Assembly (NCBI GenBank): GCA_030674155.1
Contig: CM060337.1
Span: forward strand, 37,702,452 to 37,766,451
DNA: 64,000 nt
Source of the DNA: Stramonita haemastoma
Lineage: Eukaryota; Mollusca; Gastropoda; Neogastropoda; Muricidae
Direction of reading: 5' to 3'
A program made the position numbers and the translations under genes. The notes below the pieces were generated by a model that saw only the letters and a program-made list of their open reading frames with translations, did not search any database and was not told the DNA's origin. Positions 13,349 to 64,000 of the stretch are shown one piece after another (position 1 is the stretch's first letter; every line of letters begins with the position of its first letter).

Positions 13349-13709
13349 ACGCATAGGCATAACGCCGTAACGTAAGTGTAACAAATAAAACCCATCTTAC
13401 TTGCATTAACATGAAAGCTAGTTCAATTTCAAACTGATGATATGAGTAATATTAACAACAGCATATCCAGCAAACAAGCTACATCAATTTAAACAGTCAC
13501 TGAGTCAGTTAACAATATCAATTAATGAATTCTGTGTTCAGCCAGGGTATCAAAGCTTTGTTTTCTGGGAGTAAAATTAAGTGATTTTCACAAATCCAAT
13601 CAGGGTGTGTGAGTACCAAAAGGGAACAGATAAATTGGACAGCTTCAAGAAGTCTTTACAAATCATAAAAACAAACACAATGGAAAAAATAAAGTACTAA
13701 CTTCGGCAT
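6970..13709 (-). CDS. SNRPC: U1 small nuclear ribonucleoprotein C (U1-C), six coding exons
   Basis: U1-C is a zinc-finger protein of the U1 snRNP that stabilises pairing of U1 snRNA with 5' splice sites in the nucleus. Coding exons, in minus-strand order: 13709-13702, 12436-12394, 11596-11488, 10683-10579, 8566-8462 and 7066-6970. The protein starts [17 protein letters not shown]. Its single C2H2 finger has cysteines at residues 6 and 9 and the paired histidines near residues 24 and 30 (KTHCNGRKH), followed by [15 protein letters not shown]. The rest is a Pro/Gly/Met-rich tail (PMMGPGGPM type), as in the animal family. Expected length is about 155 residues, close to the vertebrate 159. All junctions are GT-AG with consistent phase. 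In exon 6 the frame meets TGA at 6996-6998; one more C in the preceding C run would extend it to GGPVRPR and a stop at 6970-6972. UTRs and promoter were not identified. The gene is divergent from NUP160. Confidence 0.95.
7251..7579 (+). mobile_element. SINE-A (main tRNA-derived family), full length
   Basis: Begins GGGGACGGGACAGCCTAGTG with A box TAGTGGTCAGA and B box ATTCGATTCC. The body runs GTGCTGACTCCACTCTCCCC and TCCTTCGGATGAGACTAT. The common tail (GACTGGATG, GTGCTTATTCCATTAT) ends in an A-rich (AAATA)n. In SNRPC intron 5. Confidence 0.9.
7627..7692. repeat. (CA)n microsatellite in SNRPC intron 5
   Basis: About 30 CA repeats. Confidence 0.97.
8462..8566 (-). CDS. SNRPC: SNRPC coding exon 5 (Gly/Pro/Met-rich tail)
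   Basis: Encodes [18 protein letters not shown] and further [10 protein letters not shown] repeats. Acceptor GATTTCAG, donor GTGAGG, entered and left in phase 1. The opposite strand gives a collagen-like open frame (GPIGPGPGP) that is only its shadow. Confidence 0.9.
8674..8860 (+). mobile_element. SINE-A, 5'-truncated
   Basis: Body and tail from GCGCACACGTTAAATCCTG to (AAATA)n. In SNRPC intron 4. Confidence 0.82.
9020..10570. other. SNRPC intron 4, mostly unique sequence
   Basis: Contains (CCTGA)n at 9,275-9,298, poly-A stretches and short frames only. No further exon recognised. Confidence 0.55.
10579..10683 (-). CDS. SNRPC: SNRPC coding exon 4 (start of proline-rich tail)
   Basis: Encodes [16 protein letters not shown] and [14 protein letters not shown], which match the AAFQQGKI and PAGAMIPPP stretches of the animal family. 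Acceptor TTTTTCAG, donor GTAAGT. Confidence 0.93.
11035..11105 (+). mobile_element. SINE-A tail fragment
   Basis: GAGTGCTTATTCCATTATCC then AATATTAAGAATAAATA. In SNRPC intron 3. Confidence 0.65.
11488..11596 (-). CDS. SNRPC: SNRPC coding exon 3 (zinc finger second half and helix)
   Basis: Encodes [17 protein letters not shown] and then [19 protein letters not shown]. It carries the two finger histidines and the U1-contacting helix. Acceptor TTTTTCAG, donor GTAAGT, phase 1 at the end. Confidence 0.97.
12394..12436 (-). CDS. SNRPC: SNRPC coding exon 2 (first half of zinc finger)
   Basis: Encodes [14 protein letters not shown], with the two zinc-binding cysteines. Preceded by a TTTTGTGCAG acceptor and followed by a GTAAGT donor. 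Ends in phase 0. Confidence 0.95.
13270..13350. repeat. (GA)n microsatellite in SNRPC intron 1
   Basis: About 38 GA repeats. Confidence 0.97.
13702..13709 (-). CDS. SNRPC: SNRPC coding exon 1 (start codon, MPK)
   Basis: Eight coding bases, ATG CCG AA, followed by a GTTAGT donor at 13701. The split AA|G codon is completed by exon 2. The start is fixed by the invariant MPK N-terminus of U1-C. The 5' UTR upstream is not delimited. Confidence 0.85.
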
Positions 13710-13889
13710 GATGATGTTTTCGGCTTTCTTTTCACGCTCTCCGACGTCGCTGCAATGCTGCTTCCGTTGTTTATTGCAAAGTGTCTATTTGCCTAAAATA
13801 AACAGAATCATAGTTGAAGTCTTGTTTTACTATTGTCTTATTAGGCCTAGTAGTGTTGCAAATGTAAGAATACAATATTCGAGGCGTTA

Positions 13890-14365
13890 ATATTGCCTTG
13901 GTTTTTGCTTTTTGCTTTTTAATTGAATCCAGATCCTATGTGCTAACACGTACACGTGCACGTGCACGTCTTTTGTTTGCTTTTGTAAATCAATCACTTG
14001 ATTATTTTTATGAGGGCAGGAGGAACTAAAGTTAGGTAAACTTAATATTTTACCCTCAATAAAGATCGTTTTGACTTGACTTGACTTGACACACATTTAT
14101 TTGTCTATATGACTTAAGCTTATGTTGTTCTGTCTTGGGTTTGTTTTATCTTGTATTGTGAGGTATGGTTTCAAAAGTAATTCCTCTTTTATTTTAGCTC
14201 TTTTTTTTAACATAGGTTGATATTTGCCTTTTGGGTGCTTTTAGAAGTCAATTTTCTTTGTTATGTGAGGGCAGAATTAAAGAAAAAGTTGTGTAAACTA
14301 AATCTTTTTACCCTCATTAAAAGATCACTTTGACTTGTCTTAATTTAACTTGACTGGACTTGACT
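13890..14365 (+). mobile_element. Two retroelement 3' tails ending in (TTGAC)n
   Basis: Two successive copies end with TTTTACCCTCA(A/T)TAAA and then repeated TTGAC (about 14,065-14,092 and 14,330-14,365). Simple pentamer tails of this kind mark the 3' ends of non-LTR elements. No coding sequence remains. Confidence 0.55.
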
Positions 14366-14382
14366 TCACACACACACACAAG

Positions 14383-14795
14383 ATTCAAGATTCAAGATTT
14401 AATTCCTTTCACCCCTTTTGGGGCATGGAGGATAACAAACAAGTTCAACAGGAGAAAAGAAACCTTACAGCAAAACATCCAAAAGTATTATCAATATCAA
14501 CAGGAACTGAAAAGCAAGAATTCATCACAAAATAATAAACAAACAATATTAAAGACTCATGACATTTTTTTAAAGGTATGTAAATTTCTGTAAAAGACAC
14601 AATCTACACAGGTTAAAGGCATCAAATCAAATTTCAAAAAATACCTGCAGTTCTTATGAATTTTGATAGAGACAGAAGAACTTTTCTAGATTTACATTTC
14701 ATCAGCCTGCAAAAATTATAACTGGACATGGGTTGACGAAAATGCCGAGTAATAAAATCTTGCCGTAAATGTGTAAATTGGGGACATTCCATGAT
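14383..14795 (-). pseudogene. CR1-like non-LTR retrotransposon 3' end, minus strand
   Basis: The minus strand reads MECPQFTHLRQDFITRHFRQ then FCRLMKCKSRKVLLSLSKFI, the zinc-type tail domain of a reverse transcriptase. It runs to a tail seen on the plus strand as repeated ATTCAAG followed by ATTTAATTCC. Same family as the plus copy at 26,874. Confidence 0.72.
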
Positions 14796-15268
<473 letters not shown>

Positions 15269-15275
15269 CATCTTG

Positions 15276-15627
15276 CGTTATTTATTTATGTATTCTTTCA
15301 TATCCAGGATAAGAGAAAAAGCAATCATGTGCTTTTTTACATCCAGTCCCCGTGTGTATGTAGTTTTGTAAATGTCATCTGTTCCCACCGGCACACAATG
15401 GCCTCTCTTACGAAAAGCGGAACATGATTTAACGTGTGCCAAGATATTCTGCGTGCGTTCGCACACGGGACCTCGGTTGGTAGTCTCATCCGAAGGACTT
15501 TTGGGGGAGAGTGGAGTCAGCACTGATGTTAACTCTAGGGGGAAAATCCCCTCGGTGGGGAATAGAATCTCCCTGGTCGTCAAATTGGGAGGCAATGTTC
15601 TGACCAGTAGGCTATGGTCCCCTGTCG
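15276..15627 (-). mobile_element. SINE-A, near full length, minus strand
   Basis: The plus strand shows the inverse tail (TTTATTTATGTATTCTTTCA), body, and the inverse 5' end AGGCTATGGTCCCC. It faces the plus copy at 14,796 across the CA/CG repeat, forming a large inverted repeat. Confidence 0.85.
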
Positions 15628-15788
15628 AAGCACATTAAACTTCAAGCACTCGATGCCAAGGTGGTGGCATAGATGACACCAACATACTCAACATCTCCAT
15701 TGTTTGAAAAATTTAATGTTGTTCCCAAGGACTCTTCCAATAAAATTAATGAGAGAACTCAAGGTTTTAACCACTTGTCTTAATTAAT

Positions 15789-16370
15789 TGGGGAGGGGAT
15801 AGCCTAGTGGTCAGAACAAAGAAGTCTTTTGGATGAGACTGTAAACCCAGGCCCCATGTGAACGCACACAGAACATCTTGAGTGCATGTTAAATCCTGTT
15901 TTGCCTTTTGTAAGAGTAGGCCATTGTGTGCTGGTGGGAACAGATGACAATATTCACAAAACTGCATACACATGGGGACTGGATGAAAAAAAGCACATGA
16001 ATGCTTATTCCTTTATCTTCCATATAAAAGAATATATAAATAAACATTGCGCTGGCAATTTGACCACCTGGTTCGATTCCCATTCAAGGAGATTTTTCCT
16101 CTGGAGTTAACATCAGTGCTGACTCCACTCTCCCCAAAAGTCTTTCGGATGAGACTATAAACCCAGGCCCCTTGTGCCAACGCAGTAGAACATCTTGCAC
16201 ACCTTAAATCCTGTTCCGCTTTTCGAAAGAGTAGGCCATCATGTACCGGTGGGAACAGATGACACGATTTACACAAACTACATACACACGGGGACTGGAT
16301 GTAAAAAAGCACATGAGTACTTATTCCATTATCCTCGATATAAAAGAATAAAAAATAAATAAAAATAAAA
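15789..16370 (+). mobile_element. Two tandem or nested SINE-A copies
   Basis: First copy 15,789-16,037 begins GGGGAGGGGATAGCCTAGTG and has lost part of the head. Second copy 16,044-16,370 starts at CATTGCGCTGGCAATTTGAC. Both end in the common tail. Confidence 0.82.
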
Positions 16371-16629
16371 CGACGAGGAAGGAAATATTTCAGTGAATTT
16401 TAATAATTTGTGCAAGATTAGGTTAATAGATACATTGTGGACATTTAACTCTCTAATCATAATTTTCCCCCCCTTTATTCTGTTCTTATGCTGGATCATT
16501 CGTTAAAACAAGGATTTCAGTGGGTTTAAAAAAAAAAGAATTCGCTTGTGTCTTTTCTATTACCAATATAGTCTTGCAAATTAGAATTTCAAATTTTACA
16601 TCTCTGAAATGAGCGCCGGCACATGTCAA

Positions 16630-63663
<47,034 letters not shown>

Positions 63664-63945
63664 GTAGGCAACTTTTTGTTTTCATCACACAGATTGGTCG
63701 TTCATTCAGAACATACACTTGACCTACAGGTATGTCATTGAACCAACAGGTAGTGGTTTTGATGTCAACAGGTAGTGGTTTTGATGTCAACAGGACATAG
63801 CATTGAATCAACAGGTAGTGGTTTTGATGTCAACAGGTATTGAACCAACAGGTAGTGGTTTTGATGTCAACAGGACATATCATTGAGCCTACAGGTAGTG
63901 GTTTTGATGTCAACAGGACATAGCATTGATCCTCAACTTGACAGG
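63664..63945 (+). repeat. Array of exon 27 donor-like copies
   Basis: About nine units of CAACAGGTAGTGGTTTTGAT and GTCAACAGG. CAG|GTAGTGG recalls the exon 27 donor CAG|GTAGGCA. Confidence 0.8.
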
Positions 63946-64000
63946 CGTGTCTTTCATGTATTGCTTGAATCCAAGTCGCCCCTTGAATGGCACCATTGCT

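Overview
The window looks like nuclear DNA of an animal. It has intron-rich genes with GT-AG splice sites and is crowded with CA/TG microsatellites, minisatellites, tRNA-derived SINEs, non-LTR retrotransposon tails and DNA transposons. The repeat style and the protein divergence suggest a mollusc, probably a marine snail; that is an inference, and no marker in the window proves it.

Layout. Positions 1-6.9 kb hold repeats and retroelement remnants with no convincing host gene. From 6,970 to 13,709 on the minus strand lies SNRPC (U1 snRNP protein C) in six coding exons. From 13.7 to 16.6 kb is a SINE-rich gap between two divergent genes. From 16,630 to the right edge on the plus strand runs NUP160, the Y-complex nucleoporin. 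I trace 27 exons covering roughly 1,190 residues; the C-terminal part (about 250 residues by comparison with the vertebrate protein as I remember it) lies beyond the window.

A 7.7-kb DNA transposon (38,803-46,549) sits inside NUP160 intron 15. It has 25-bp perfect terminal inverted repeats, a 4-bp AGAT target duplication and an open four-exon gene for a DDE-type transposase of about 1,031 residues. It is inserted in a minisatellite.

The most striking feature is in the NUP160 introns. Many minisatellites start exactly at an exon edge and carry that exon's own splice site in every unit. Exon 13 is preceded by about 23 extra copies of its 3' splice site plus its first codons, nearly all followed by a stop. 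Exon 18 is preceded by about 30 acceptor copies. Exons 15, 19, 22 and 27 are followed by repeated donors, and part of exon 17 is duplicated with its donor. Two further arrays, before exons 16 and 25, repeat branch-point-like motifs. The gene should therefore be a natural test of splice-site choice, and exon edges appear to seed tandem repeats.

Several single-base frame breaks, mostly in G or C runs, occur in otherwise well conserved exons of both host genes, while the transposase is clean. I read these mainly as homopolymer length errors of a long-read assembly, with pseudogene decay as the weaker alternative.

Functionally, SNRPC helps U1 snRNP recognise 5' splice sites and NUP160 builds the nuclear pore scaffold. 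I see no evidence that their adjacency is functional.
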